Below are positions 26,616-36,018 of a DNA stretch of 64,000 bases, piece by piece. A program made the translations under genes and the position numbers. Source of the DNA: Bacteroidota bacterium (lineage in GTDB: Bacteria > Bacteroidota > Bacteroidia > JACPRZ01); contig JACPRZ010000031.1 of the NCBI GenBank assembly GCA_016193485.1, forward strand, positions 1 through 64,000, in the 5' to 3' direction. Under the pieces are notes generated by a model that was given only the letters and a program-made list of their open reading frames with translations, did not search any database and was not told the DNA's origin. Each line of letters starts with the position of its first letter. Positions within the stretch are counted from its first letter, which is position 1.

Positions 26616-27392
26616 ATGGAATACATCATAATTGCAACAGTCGCCTGCATCGCCTCCCTTCTCACTTTATTCTCCGGTTTTGGAGTCGCAACACTTCTCA
26701 CCCCGGCTTTCATTCTTTTTTTTCCTGTGGAAGTTGCCGTTCCGCTTACCAGTATTGTACATCTGCTCAACAATATCTTCAAATTGGGATTATTATGGAA
26801 GAATATCAATTTCAAGACAGCGATCCGTTTTGGTTCCACCGCACTGATTGGCGCTTTTATCGGTGCAAAATCCCTGTTTTACCTTGCCGGTGTGGAACCG
26901 ATTTTCACCTACGAATTCTTATCAACGGTGCATGAGATAACCGTCATAAAGGTTGTCATTGCACTTCTGCTGATAAGTTTTTCGTTGATCGAGGTTTTGC
27001 CTTTTGGAGATAAAATGGTTTTCAGCCGGAAATATCTTTTACCAGGAGGTATAATAAGTGGTTTTTTCGGGGGACTATCGGGCCACCAGGGCGCCTTACG
27101 CAGCGCATTTCTTATCCGGTGTAACCTATCCAAGGAGAGTTTTATCGCTACCGGAACTCTGATTGCATGTTTTGTGGATGTTTCAAGAATACCGGTCTAT
27201 CTCTCCTTCCTTCTGAAATCGGATATCATTGAGAATAATTATCCTCTTCTGATCGTGGCTACGCTTGCCGCTTTTACCGGAGCATACACTGGGAATAAAC
27301 TTTTGAAAAAAATAACGCTGAAGACCATCCAGGTCATCGTTTCGGTAATGGTGATTGCTACCGGCTTGCTGCTTGGGGGGGGGGTTCTATAA
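26616..27392 (+). CDS. TauE/SafE-family membrane permease
   Basis: This 258-aa protein has about eight hydrophobic segments and the internal duplication typical of TauE/SafE transporters (ASLLTLFSGFGVATLLTPAF in the first half, GIISGFFGGLSGHQGALRSAF in the second). The family exports or imports sulfite, sulfonates or related anions; the substrate is not readable here. A G10 tract at 27375-27384 sits three codons before the stop and encodes LGGGVL, so slippage there would change or extend the C-terminus. Confidence 0.8.
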   Translation: MEYIIIATVACIASLLTLFSGFGVATLLTPAFILFFPVEVAVPLTSIVHLLNNIFKLGLLWKNINFKTAIRFGSTALIGAFIGAKSLFYLAGVEPIFTYEFLSTVHEITVIKVVIALLLISFSLIEVLPFGDKMVFSRKYLLPGGIISGFFGGLSGHQGALRSAFLIRCNLSKESFIATGTLIACFVDVSRIPVYLSFLLKSDIIENNYPLLIVATLAAFTGAYTGNKLLKKITLKTIQVIVSVMVIATGLLLGGGVL

Positions 27393-27440
27393 AAAAGAAC
27401 AAAGAAAAAAGAATAAAGAAATACAAAGCACAAAGTGTAA
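27390..27440. repeat. purine-rich word-repeat between convergent genes
   Basis: Units such as AAAGAACAAAG, AAAGAATAAAG and CAAAGCACAAAG follow the TauE stop. The interval separates convergent genes (TauE-type and protease). No clear terminator stem was found. Confidence 0.55.
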
Positions 27441-27493
27441 ATACCAAAACAAGTAGTATTCAGATAATTCGATTCATGTAAATAGCGCAGGAG

Positions 27494-30400
27494 TCATCGT
27501 TCCGCAACTACTATCTTTCCATACCATATTTCGATGCCGGTTTTGATTCTGATGAAGTAAATTCCTTCCGCAATACCGGTCACTTCCACCGGCAACCGGT
27601 TGAATCCGTAATTAAGAATAATAGGTACCGATGAAAACGCCTTCTTTCCTGTTACATCAAAAAATGTTAATTCATAAACACCAACCGTTGAAGATGTGAA
27701 CTCGATGAATGCAATTTCATTAGCGGGTAATGGATAGATAAACACGGTATTTATGCGGAAGTTCACCGCTTCTGAAATTCCTACCGGATCCAGGGTTGCG
27801 GAAGCAACGTAAGTGCACCCACCTGCATCGGTGACCGTTACTGTATAGCTTCCCGAAGATAATCCTGTTAAATCTTCAGCAGTCGCACTGTTGCTCCATA
27901 AAAAGGAGTAAGGTTGTGAACCTCCTGATACCGTAAGATTGATTGCCCCGTCATTACCGGAAACCAGCGGTGTTATGGCAGTGGATACCAGTAAGGATTC
28001 CGGTTCATCAATGGCAATAACCACACCCGAAATGCAGCCGCTGTTATCCGTAACGGTAACCTGATAATTACCTGCAGCAAGTCCGGTACCCGATGAGGAT
28101 GTAAGTCCGTTACTCCATTGATAGGTATAGGGGGGGGTACCACCTGTTACGGTCAATAGAGCACTTCCGTCATCCTGGCCGGGACAGGAAATATTATTCA
28201 CGGCTGAAACAATGGAAGGTCCATCGCTGTTGGTAATAGCGACCGGAACTGATTTCTGGCAGCCGGAACCATCCGTGATAGTTATTGTGTACATGCCACC
28301 GCTCAATCCTGTTGCGGTTGAGGACGATTGACCGGTGCTCCAGGCGTAGGTAAAAGGATTCAACCCGGACGAAATGGATGCCACTGCCGATCCGGATGAA
28401 TTTCCGCAGGTGGAAGGAGTTGATGATACCGTCAGGGCACGTTGCGCACATGGATTATATTGCATGTATGCCGAGTCGGCTGTTTTGAGAATATCCTCCA
28501 AACTGTCTCCGGCCATCAATGCGAAAGCGACCACCACCGAATCACCTGCGGCAAGGTTAAAAGGTCCGCTGCCGACCACCTGGCTTACATCAGCGCCTGT
28601 CCCTGAACCCCCCCCTTGGGCACGTGGAGTGGAAAGGGATTGGTACTTTTCTGCAGTCGTATAACCATCATAAATATTCATACTGCCGTTACCTCCGTCA
28701 TTGTCTATGGAATATACCACCGGATCACCCGGTGACAACAATTGAATCCCGGCATAGAGACCGCTGTCTTCGGTGCTGTAGCAATAACCAAGTTTTTTAT
28801 TGACGTTGTAATCGGCTTTGTTATTGGCATAGGTCATGATGTCCCAGTCGGCAAAAATTCCGGCATATAGGGAAGAAAGCGCTGATGACCCGTTATTTTT
28901 TATGGAATACTTAAAAATGACATATTTCGTGTGCCCGGGTTTCGACCATGCGTACGCATAATGGCGTACCAGGATATTCAATTTATTTGTTCCTGCAGCA
29001 TTATCATTGAATATTCCATAACCATCAAAATCAGAGATGACCGGGGGTATCAATGACCGGACATTTTGGACCGATGTAAAATCATTATCAGCCGTTAAAC
29101 CGTCATCACCTCTTGCGCGGTCCGACACTTTTGGCCCGGATGCAATTCCAATCATAATACTTGCATCAAAAAGCAGTGAAGAACTTCCATTGTAGGTAAA
29201 TCCAAGTCCCTGTCCCTGGCTTTCGGCATTATATCCGACCAGGCCCTTACTGGTAAAGGAGGTTCCGATTTCATTGACATTGACATTAAGATAGTCAACA
29301 TTGACAAGAACGGAGAAATAGAAGTTAGCGGAATAAGAACCGTCTGTCAGTGCGATTTTGAAATTCACGGTGCCGTTTTGCGGTGCATTCGGCTTAATAA
29401 GAACGCGGAAAGGATCGGAGGAGTGGGAAGCCGCAGCGAGGGTGTTGATTACACCGATTGAGGCGGAATTATCCTGTATCGTTACATATGTGCCGGAAGC
29501 TCCGACAGCGCTCAGCGTGGCGGTTAGCGATCCGGAAGGACTGAGATAATTAGTAAAAAGCCCGGTAATCCGCATGGTGTCATTAATAACGGGGGTGTTG
29601 TCGTTATTATCTGTAATAGTCAGTTGGGTAAGGTCTACAGACGGAAGGTTTGTCACCGTAAGCGCTTTGTAAAGGTTCACCCGTCCTTTACCGAGTTTTT
29701 CTTTATAGGTTACGCTATGTAAACCGTCAATATTATCTGAAGTCACTTTCAGTTGTTCACCTGCCTGCAGGGCTGAAAAGGAAGGAAAAAATGAGCGGAT
29801 GACGGCAGCGCATCCGGCTGCGACAGGCGAAGCCATGGATGTTCCGCTGGCCGGAGTATACCCCCCCCCATCGCTTGCCGACCATATCCAGTCACCGGGA
29901 GCGCTTACATCCACCGAATAATTATAATTGGAAAAAGACGATCGTGTATCGTCCTGTCCTGTTGAAGCAACGTTAATTGCATAGGTAAATGAAGCCGGAT
30001 AGAGTTTAGCATCCGCACCGTCATTTCCGGCAGCCGCAACAACAAGAGCATCCTTGTTGATAACGGCATAGGTAACAATATCCTGGCCGTAGGAACCGCC
30101 ATAAGATCCACCCCAGGAGCAGTTGATAATTTTTGCGCCATGATCAGCGGCATAGACAATACCATCATATCCATATTGAATATTGGCATCTCCGGCCCTT
30201 ATGGGAAGAATTTTGCATTTAAAACCCGGTGCAGCCAGGCCGGTTCCGTTATCGGTTACAGCCGCGGCATCACTGGCCACATTAACTCCATGGTCACTGC
30301 CCACTACCTGAGGGTTATTGTCGTTACTCATGAAATCCCAGCCGCGGAAATTATCCGTAAATCCGTCCCCATCGTCATCAGCGCCATTGATGGGATCGGC

Positions 30401-31009
30401 ATAGTTGTATTTAAAATTCGCGAGAAGGTCGGGATGGTCTATATCGGTACCGCTGTCAACAATGCCGATTACAACTGATGTGTCACCTTTTGAAATATCC
30501 CATCCGGAGAATGCCTGGATGTTTGTGAGATGGTATTCACTGCCCACATAAGGATCATTGGGAGTGTAAAGAAGTTTAAAAATCAGGTGAGGTTCGGCAT
30601 ATTCGAAAATTCCGGTTTTCAGCAAACCGGTAATTACCTTTTTAAGTGCAATATCTGCTGTATAACGAAATTCATATATAAGAGAAATGTCGGCAAGCCG
30701 TTCACCGCGTTCGTTAAATTCCCTTAAGGGGGGGAATGCATTGGGAAATTTTTTCTTCATGTTCCATACACCGATCATACCAAGATACTGATTGACCGAT
30801 GAGATCGCAATACCGTCATCAAGGGCATAATTTCGCAATTCTTTTTTGAGTTTGACGATGACTGTTTTTGAAATATAATCATCCGCAGTAAGTTGGTCAA
30901 GCGGAATTTTTCGATCACCTGTTCCAGGAGAATTACCAAAGATATTTTGACTATTTACGCTGGAAAAAAGGGTGATCAATGCAATTTGAAAACAGTAAAT
31001 AATTTTCAT
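27494..31009 (-). CDS. subtilisin-like serine protease (S8) with SprB-like repeats and T9SS domain
   Basis: This 1171-aa secreted protease has a signal peptide (MKIIYCFQIALITLFSSVNS) and a propeptide at about 25-150. The S8 catalytic domain carries Asp185 (VDSGTD), His240 (SDHG), oxyanion Asn329 (AAGND) and Ser391 (GTSMASP). Beta domains follow, then three SprB-like repeats at about 855-1090 (PFTYAWSTGQ, PYTYQWSNG, PYSFLWSNS, each ending in Y.(V/I)T(V/I)TD..GC). The C-terminal 80 residues are a T9SS sorting domain (VFIYPLPANEIAF to IWYGKIVVAER). Extracellular protein degradation is inferred. A Bacteroidota -7 element lies 21 nt upstream. C9 at 29861 encodes the Gly run just before the active-site Ser loop. 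Confidence 0.92.
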   Translation of the reverse strand: MKIIYCFQIALITLFSSVNSQNIFGNSPGTGDRKIPLDQLTADDYISKTVIVKLKKELRNYALDDGIAISSVNQYLGMIGVWNMKKKFPNAFPPLREFNERGERLADISLIYEFRYTADIALKKVITGLLKTGIFEYAEPHLIFKLLYTPNDPYVGSEYHLTNIQAFSGWDISKGDTSVVIGIVDSGTDIDHPDLLANFKYNYADPINGADDDGDGFTDNFRGWDFMSNDNNPQVVGSDHGVNVASDAAAVTDNGTGLAAPGFKCKILPIRAGDANIQYGYDGIVYAADHGAKIINCSWGGSYGGSYGQDIVTYAVINKDALVVAAAGNDGADAKLYPASFTYAINVASTGQDDTRSSFSNYNYSVDVSAPGDWIWSASDGGGYTPASGTSMASPVAAGCAAVIRSFFPSFSALQAGEQLKVTSDNIDGLHSVTYKEKLGKGRVNLYKALTVTNLPSVDLTQLTITDNNDNTPVINDTMRITGLFTNYLSPSGSLTATLSAVGASGTYVTIQDNSASIGVINTLAAASHSSDPFRVLIKPNAPQNGTVNFKIALTDGSYSANFYFSVLVNVDYLNVNVNEIGTSFTSKGLVGYNAESQGQGLGFTYNGSSSLLFDASIMIGIASGPKVSDRARGDDGLTADNDFTSVQNVRSLIPPVISDFDGYGIFNDNAAGTNKLNILVRHYAYAWSKPGHTKYVIFKYSIKNNGSSALSSLYAGIFADWDIMTYANNKADYNVNKKLGYCYSTEDSGLYAGIQLLSPGDPVVYSIDNDGGNGSMNIYDGYTTAEKYQSLSTPRAQGGGSGTGADVSQVVGSGPFNLAAGDSVVVAFALMAGDSLEDILKTADSAYMQYNPCAQRALTVSSTPSTCGNSSGSAVASISSGLNPFTYAWSTGQSSSTATGLSGGMYTITITDGSGCQKSVPVAITNSDGPSIVSAVNNISCPGQDDGSALLTVTGGTPPYTYQWSNGLTSSSGTGLAAGNYQVTVTDNSGCISGVVIAIDEPESLLVSTAITPLVSGNDGAINLTVSGGSQPYSFLWSNSATAEDLTGLSSGSYTVTVTDAGGCTYVASATLDPVGISEAVNFRINTVFIYPLPANEIAFIEFTSSTVGVYELTFFDVTGKKAFSSVPIILNYGFNRLPVEVTGIAEGIYFIRIKTGIEIWYGKIVVAER

Positions 31010-31029
31010 AGGCAGGAATGTTTGGTAAG

Positions 31030-31037
31030 CAAAGATA
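31030..31037 (-). promoter_or_regulatory. candidate -7 element for the S8 protease
   Basis: Minus-strand TATCTTTG matches TAnnTTTG exactly and lies 21 nt upstream of ATG 31009. Confidence 0.55.
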
Positions 31038-31105
31038 GGGAAAACACGAATATAGGTTAGAGGCGGTAGTAAAGCGGATTGAAGAAAAATGATTTCCGGT
31101 AATTT

Positions 31106-32500
31106 TTATCCTTTCCACGTATCTTTCGCTTTATCCCACCAGGTTCCCCATTTGGTTCCCCAGTCGCCTCTTTCAGCACCTGGACGTGTATAAAAGTGCC
31201 AGTTAATAAATGTGGCAATAGCATAAAAAACCAGCGCGCCCCAGAAGAAAATATTTGCGCTGCCGTAGGCCGTTATTGCCGCTCCGATCAGGGAAGAAAA
31301 AAGAAACGGACCGTAGGCAGCCCATGCGCCTGTCCAGCCGAGGATTTGTGCTCCCTGTCGTGGTGAAAAAGCGAATACGATCGGGTATTGGCGGAAGGTT
31401 GCTGCATTGCCGATTCCCGCCATCAGGAAAATCCAGAGCATAATCCATACGAACATTGGAAACTGATCAAGAGAGGTTGGCGTGAGAAGCCCTCCGAAAA
31501 TCAGCGCAAGACAACCCAGTACCAAACCAATTCCCGAAACCATTATCCAGATGCTTCCGCCCATTTTATCGGATGGAGTACCCATAACAGCGCGGATTAA
31601 AGAACCGATAAGCGGACCATAAAAGGCATATGCCAACGGGTCGGGCGCTCCTTCAAAACTGCCATAAATGGTTTTTATCATAAGCGGAAATGCCGCTGAG
31701 AAACCGGAAAAACTTCCGAAAGTCATTATATATGTGATCACGCAAAACCAGGCGTGTTTATTGTCGGTCATGTTTTTTATCATGCCGCCTACCGAGGGTT
31801 TATCAATACGGATACTTTTTAAAAAAATCCAGCAGAGAGCGCCCGCAATAAGAAGAAGCGGCACATACCAGAATGCGGCATTTTGCAGCCAGATATCTTT
31901 TGAAGCATCTCCTTTGGTAAATATTTGCGGACCCCCGGTTATTGCCGCAAATGCAGCAATGCCGATAATCCATGGTGTAATAAATTGTGTTAGCGACACG
32001 CCAAAATTTCCGATTCCTGCCTGTATTCCCATAGCAAATCCCTGTAATCGTTTTGGAAAATGTAAACTGGTGGAAGGCATGTATGAAGAAAAATCACCCC
32101 CCCCAAAGCCGCATAAAACGGAAATCATTAAAAAGTGTAAATAAGGCGTATCGGGATTCTGTACGGCAAATCCCAGCCATATCATCGGCAGGATTTTTAG
32201 CAGGGTTGCAAGGGTAATGGTATGCCTTGTGCCGTAAAAGGGAATGAGAAAAGTGTGAATAAAGCGAAAAGTCCCGCCCGACAGACCGGGCATGGCCGCT
32301 AGCCAGAATAATTGCATTGTATCAAATTTAAACCCGATGTTCGGCAATCGCACCACGACTGCGCTCATCACAAACCACGTAGCGAACGAAAATATTAAAC
32401 TGAATGTGGTGATCCACATTGTCCGGTTAGCGTGTTTTGCGCCTTCATTTCTCCAGAAATTTTCATTTTCCGGTTCCCATTTGTTCAGCCATGAAGTCAT
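31106..32500 (-). CDS. narK: NarK-type nitrate/nitrite transporter (MFS), second copy
   Basis: This 464-aa major-facilitator protein has twelve predicted membrane segments. The NarK family exchanges nitrate and nitrite or symports nitrate with protons. Conserved elements include GLSGGTFRFIHTF (the Arg in helix 2 that contacts substrate), the GIQAGIGNFGVSLTQFITPW nitrate-signature region, and a second-half segment GIGNAATFRQYPIVF. It differs clearly from the other narK at 34418-35920, so the two may handle opposite directions or different partners. It lies downstream of the outer-membrane porin, separated by an antisense toxin-antitoxin pair. C8 at 32097 encodes FGGGDF. Confidence 0.9.
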   Translation of the reverse strand: MTSWLNKWEPENENFWRNEGAKHANRTMWITTFSLIFSFATWFVMSAVVVRLPNIGFKFDTMQLFWLAAMPGLSGGTFRFIHTFLIPFYGTRHTITLATLLKILPMIWLGFAVQNPDTPYLHFLMISVLCGFGGGDFSSYMPSTSLHFPKRLQGFAMGIQAGIGNFGVSLTQFITPWIIGIAAFAAITGGPQIFTKGDASKDIWLQNAAFWYVPLLLIAGALCWIFLKSIRIDKPSVGGMIKNMTDNKHAWFCVITYIMTFGSFSGFSAAFPLMIKTIYGSFEGAPDPLAYAFYGPLIGSLIRAVMGTPSDKMGGSIWIMVSGIGLVLGCLALIFGGLLTPTSLDQFPMFVWIMLWIFLMAGIGNAATFRQYPIVFAFSPRQGAQILGWTGAWAAYGPFLFSSLIGAAITAYGSANIFFWGALVFYAIATFINWHFYTRPGAERGDWGTKWGTWWDKAKDTWKG

Positions 32501-32549
32501 AGTGATTTTGGATTAGAGTTTTTCATACTGATATATGTGTTGATTTACG

Positions 32550-32576
32550 ATTTTTATTTATTTTTGCAGAAAATAA
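32550..32576 (+). promoter_or_regulatory. promoter of the toxin-antitoxin pair
   Basis: TTG at 32550-32552 and TATTTTTG at 32569-32576 fit a Bacteroidota -33/-7 pair with a 16-base spacer. The -7 element ends 11 nt before ATG 32588. Confidence 0.5.
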
Positions 32577-32587
32577 ATTCAAAGGTT

Positions 32588-32860
32588 ATGCAAACCACCA
32601 TTCAATTAACCGCAAAAGAATTGCCGGATTTTGTGGCAGCGCTGCAAACACTTTTTAAAAAAGAAAAAGTTGTTGAAATTACTGTGAGTCCGGTTCATGC
32701 AATCAGTTTAGAAAAAAAAGAAACAAGAGAAGAATATTGGGCAAAACTTAAGAAACGTCTTAAAAATTTAGATGAAGGAAAAAATATTGTTGAGTTTACA
32801 GGCGAAGAATTTGAAAGATATGTTGCCGAAGGATCCGTTAAATACGGGAAAAGAAAATGA
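32588..32860 (+). CDS. antitoxin partner of YoeB
   Basis: This 90-aa protein begins at ATG 32588 (MQTTIQLTAKELPDFVAAL). It is charged, with a Lys/Glu-rich middle (KKETREEYWAKLKKRLKN) and a C-terminal part rich in acidic residues (EGKNIVEFTGEEFERYVAEG) that would suit toxin binding. Its identity rests mostly on its position: its stop overlaps the yoeB start (ATGA) and it has its own promoter. It does not clearly match YefM. It would neutralise the toxin and probably repress the pair. Confidence 0.7.
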   Translation: MQTTIQLTAKELPDFVAALQTLFKKEKVVEITVSPVHAISLEKKETREEYWAKLKKRLKNLDEGKNIVEFTGEEFERYVAEGSVKYGKRK

Positions 32861-33117
32861 GAAAGGTTCGTTGGGAAAAGGACGCATTTCAGGAAATGGA
32901 AGAATGGAAATATAATTCGCCCCAAATTTTTCGGAGAATTGGAGACTTGATTGCAGACACCAAAATAAACCCTTTTCATGGCATCGGCAAACCCGAACCG
33001 CTCAAACATCATCTCAAAGGTTGCTGGTCGCGGAGAATCAATAAGGAACACCGCCTTATTTACCGGATTACCAATGATGCCATTCATATTATTTCCTGTA
33101 AAGGTCATTACGATTGA
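32857..33117 (+). CDS. yoeB: YoeB-family ribosome-dependent mRNA interferase toxin
   Basis: This 86-aa toxin of the RelE superfamily cleaves mRNA at the ribosomal A site. The diagnostic block PFHGIGKPEPLKHHLKG, then CWSRRINKEHRLIYRI, and the C-terminal SCKGHYD are present. By comparison with the Escherichia coli protein, the catalytic residues correspond to Glu47, Arg66 and His84, followed by Tyr85. All are intact, so the toxin looks active. Its ATG overlaps the antitoxin stop. The pair lies antisense between two nar-locus genes, and its stop falls 4 nt from the stop of the convergent porin gene. Confidence 0.92.
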   Translation: MRKVRWEKDAFQEMEEWKYNSPQIFRRIGDLIADTKINPFHGIGKPEPLKHHLKGCWSRRINKEHRLIYRITNDAIHIISCKGHYD

Positions 33118-33121
33118 TTTC

Positions 33122-34405
33122 CTATTTTAGAAAGACCGGTTTAAAAATCAACATCAGATAAGCCCAGTTCTGCATTTCATCGTACCTGCCGCCTTTGAGA
33201 GATTCCATTGTTTCTGTTGCAAGCAGATGTGAATAACCTGCTTGAAGGGTAAAATTTCCGTTTAGGTTGTAAGCGAATGTCAGGTCAATTTCTGTTCCGA
33301 GGTTTGAATTCATTGTTTTGTAATTGCCGGTTGATGCGAGTTCCTTCTTGTCAAGCACATCAGCGTTTGCCATAAATTGATGCACATCCAGCGCAACCCA
33401 CCATTTTTCCGCCTTGTATCTTGTTTTCAGGTAAAAATTATTCAGTCCGATATTCCCGTGCGCGCTTCCTGCAAAAAAATAATCCATGTACCCGTTGAAT
33501 TTATGACCGGTACCATAGAGCGGGTTAAAATTACGCGTAACATCTTTATATGCTTTTGTGGTATCGGTCTGATTTTGCCCGCTGGATATTTCCGCACCTA
33601 AACCTATCATTATTTTTTTCTTCACTGTATATTGCAGATCCAGTCCACTCATGTATGCCCGAATATCTTTTTTATTGGCATCCACTCCTCCCTGGAAATA
33701 ATACCGGGGGTTGATAAAAATGGCATCTTTCCTATATTCAACATGGGTACCCGCAGTATAACTGAAGCGGGTGCTTGTCACCGAGACGGGCGATTGAATT
33801 CCGTTATTTATTTCAAGAATACTTATGCTGATGTCATTGATTTTTTTGTTCAGCCATAAGAAATACATTTCTTTGTAGTTATTAATTCCGGTGTATGAAG
33901 TTGCGATATTATTTTCGGCTGTCTGGTTGTACGCGCCTCCGATATGAATTTTCAGTTGCATGCTGTCGTCCGAAAATTTCAGGAGCATGGCATCATGGCT
34001 TCTGCCCTGTTGAAGCCAGCCAACCCCCCCCAGAAGCCGTTCATCATCGTAATTCAGTTCCTGCCTGCCGGCTTTCAAAGATAATTTATTCATAAAAGAG
34101 TATTCTCCCCATGCTTCGTGAAGAGAAGAAGTATTTGCATCGTACAGATTCAGTTGCGACTGGTTACCCCAGGTGCGAACATCCTGAAGAGTGATTGCCG
34201 ATTTGAATTTTTCGTGCGAATAGCCAAAATTCAGCCGTGTGCGCTGGGAAGTGAAAATTCCTGCATATTGTGCCGAATCAATAAGGGTCCTGAACCCGTG
34301 GCGGTATTCGGTGCGCGGGCGGAGTTCACCGGTAAGTGAAAATTGGGGATAACCTTCCGTTACCATAGAGAGAAACAGGGCTACGTAAAATAATTTTAAT
34401 TTCAT
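33122..34405 (-). CDS. outer-membrane beta-barrel porin, alginate-export-like
   Basis: This 427-aa protein has a signal peptide (MKLKLFYVALFLSMVTEGYPQ) and the alginate-export-type barrel pattern: SLTGELRPRTEYRHGF, TSQRTRLNFGYSHEKFKSA, LQDVRTWG and KAGRQELNYDDERLLGGVGW. Such barrels pass small anions or polysaccharides. Its place between narK and narK suggests it lets nitrate or nitrite cross the outer membrane; this is inference. It starts 12 nt after the narK stop, and the final residues KPVFLK end in an aromatic/basic strand typical of barrels. C8 at 34024 encodes LGGVGW. Confidence 0.82.
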   Translation of the reverse strand: MKLKLFYVALFLSMVTEGYPQFSLTGELRPRTEYRHGFRTLIDSAQYAGIFTSQRTRLNFGYSHEKFKSAITLQDVRTWGNQSQLNLYDANTSSLHEAWGEYSFMNKLSLKAGRQELNYDDERLLGGVGWLQQGRSHDAMLLKFSDDSMQLKIHIGGAYNQTAENNIATSYTGINNYKEMYFLWLNKKINDISISILEINNGIQSPVSVTSTRFSYTAGTHVEYRKDAIFINPRYYFQGGVDANKKDIRAYMSGLDLQYTVKKKIMIGLGAEISSGQNQTDTTKAYKDVTRNFNPLYGTGHKFNGYMDYFFAGSAHGNIGLNNFYLKTRYKAEKWWVALDVHQFMANADVLDKKELASTGNYKTMNSNLGTEIDLTFAYNLNGNFTLQAGYSHLLATETMESLKGGRYDEMQNWAYLMLIFKPVFLK

Positions 34406-34417
34406 CGCGTTAATTTT

Positions 34418-35920
34418 TTACTTTCCGTTTTCCGATTCAAATTTTTCTTTTGTTAACGGTGCGGCTTTATCTCTCATTCTTGTAATTACACTGTGCATCC
34501 ACCAAAGGCAAATCACCGAAATAAAGAAAAGAAATATCCACATGCTTGTCCACATTCCTGTCCAGTCCAATAAATATGCGAAGATGATGGGCGATACGAA
34601 ACCTCCCAGCCCTCCGAGCAATCCGACCATACCACCCACCGCCCCTACATCATTGGGAAAATACTCGGGAATATGTTTGTAAACCGCTGCTTTTCCTACA
34701 CCCCACGCAAAACCGATAATAAAAATAAAAGCAACGGCAAGCCATATATGCGCCTGGAATGAAATATGCGTAATTCCCTGGGCAATCAGTTGTTTTTTCT
34801 TTATAGTATCTCCCGTTTTGACCACAGGTGTCTGCCAGATTTTTTTTGAAGGAAAAAGAATGAATGATTTCCCGTCATCATGCGCGTCACCGGGTTTTAC
34901 AATCAGGGAATAAGATATCTCATCTATTTTGATAACACTATCCGATACAAAAGATACTGTACCGTTTCTTTTTGCCATAATTCCTTTTCCCGGGGAATCA
35001 ATTTCCATTTTTGGGATTATGAGTAAAAAGCAGAAAACGATAGAGGAACCAAGTATCCAATACATGACGCTTCGTGCGCCAAACTTATCCGACATCCAGC
35101 CGCCCAAAGCGCGGATTACTCCTGCCGGAATGCTGAATACAGAAGCGAGCAATCCTGCAGTAACTAATGAAACGGCATACAAATTCAGAAAATAGGGAAC
35201 TAACCATTGCGCGAGCGCCACAAAACATCCGAAAACTAAGTAATAATACAATCCGAAACGCCATACCCTCATTTTTTTCAGAGGGCTTAGCATTTGATTA
35301 AAAGTTTTTCCTTTTGCCGCTTCCGATTTTTTATTTTTCGTGAAAAGAAGATAAACAATTCCCATCACAATCAGTGCCGCGGCATAGATTTGCGGTAATT
35401 GCCGCCATCCTTCCAGATTTGCGCCATCATCGGTAAGATTTTTTAGCAGGGTAGGAGCGAGCATGGTCGTTACCGCAGCCCCTGCATTGCCAACACCGAA
35501 AATTCCAAGCGCCCTGCCCTGCCATTCTTTTGGATACCAAACGGAAGTATTAGCAATACCTATTGAAAATCCCTGCCCGGCAAGGCCAAAGCCGAAACTG
35601 CAAAATGCAAATTGCCAGAAACTGTCGGCATAACTGAGTAAATACATTGGGACTGCGCAGAGGAAGAGCAGAATGCTAAATGTAATTTTGCCGCCATACC
35701 GGTCAGTCCATATACCGGTGTGCAACCGGAAAATTGAGCCGGCAAGGGGGGGTATCGCTATCAGCCAGCCGATTTCCACGACCGACCATTTGTAAAGTTG
35801 GTTGTCAACAAGGAAGGTAACAAGCACACCGTTGAACATCCAAACCGCAAAACATACGGTAAATGCAAGAGTGTTAAGGGTAAGTATTCTATGGGATGTA
35901 CCTGTTACATGGCTTGTCAT
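34418..35920 (-). CDS. narK: NarK-type nitrate/nitrite transporter with an extra soluble insert
   Basis: This 500-aa MFS transporter shows the NarK signatures: GSIFRLHTGIWTDRYGGK (substrate Arg), GNAGAAVTTMLAPTLLK and GGMVGLLGGLGGFVSPIIF. Between predicted helices of the second half, residues about 303-387 form a hydrophilic beta-rich insert (NGTVSFVSDSVIKIDEISY, then VVKTGDTIKKKQLIAQG) that ordinary NarK proteins lack; its end resembles a biotinyl/lipoyl-type hammerhead. It lies 98 nt downstream of narI and 12 nt upstream of the porin. ATG 35920 is used. A G7 tract at 35746 encodes AIPPLAG. Confidence 0.88.
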   Translation of the reverse strand: MTSHVTGTSHRILTLNTLAFTVCFAVWMFNGVLVTFLVDNQLYKWSVVEIGWLIAIPPLAGSIFRLHTGIWTDRYGGKITFSILLFLCAVPMYLLSYADSFWQFAFCSFGFGLAGQGFSIGIANTSVWYPKEWQGRALGIFGVGNAGAAVTTMLAPTLLKNLTDDGANLEGWRQLPQIYAAALIVMGIVYLLFTKNKKSEAAKGKTFNQMLSPLKKMRVWRFGLYYYLVFGCFVALAQWLVPYFLNLYAVSLVTAGLLASVFSIPAGVIRALGGWMSDKFGARSVMYWILGSSIVFCFLLIIPKMEIDSPGKGIMAKRNGTVSFVSDSVIKIDEISYSLIVKPGDAHDDGKSFILFPSKKIWQTPVVKTGDTIKKKQLIAQGITHISFQAHIWLAVAFIFIIGFAWGVGKAAVYKHIPEYFPNDVGAVGGMVGLLGGLGGFVSPIIFAYLLDWTGMWTSMWIFLFFISVICLWWMHSVITRMRDKAAPLTKEKFESENGK

Positions 35921-36018
35921 CAGGCGGGTATTTTAAGTTTTTACCGGTTGTGTCTGACCGACACAGATCATCCCATTCACATGTGTTTCGGGTATACCAG
36001 TTATTCCTCTGCAGTTTC

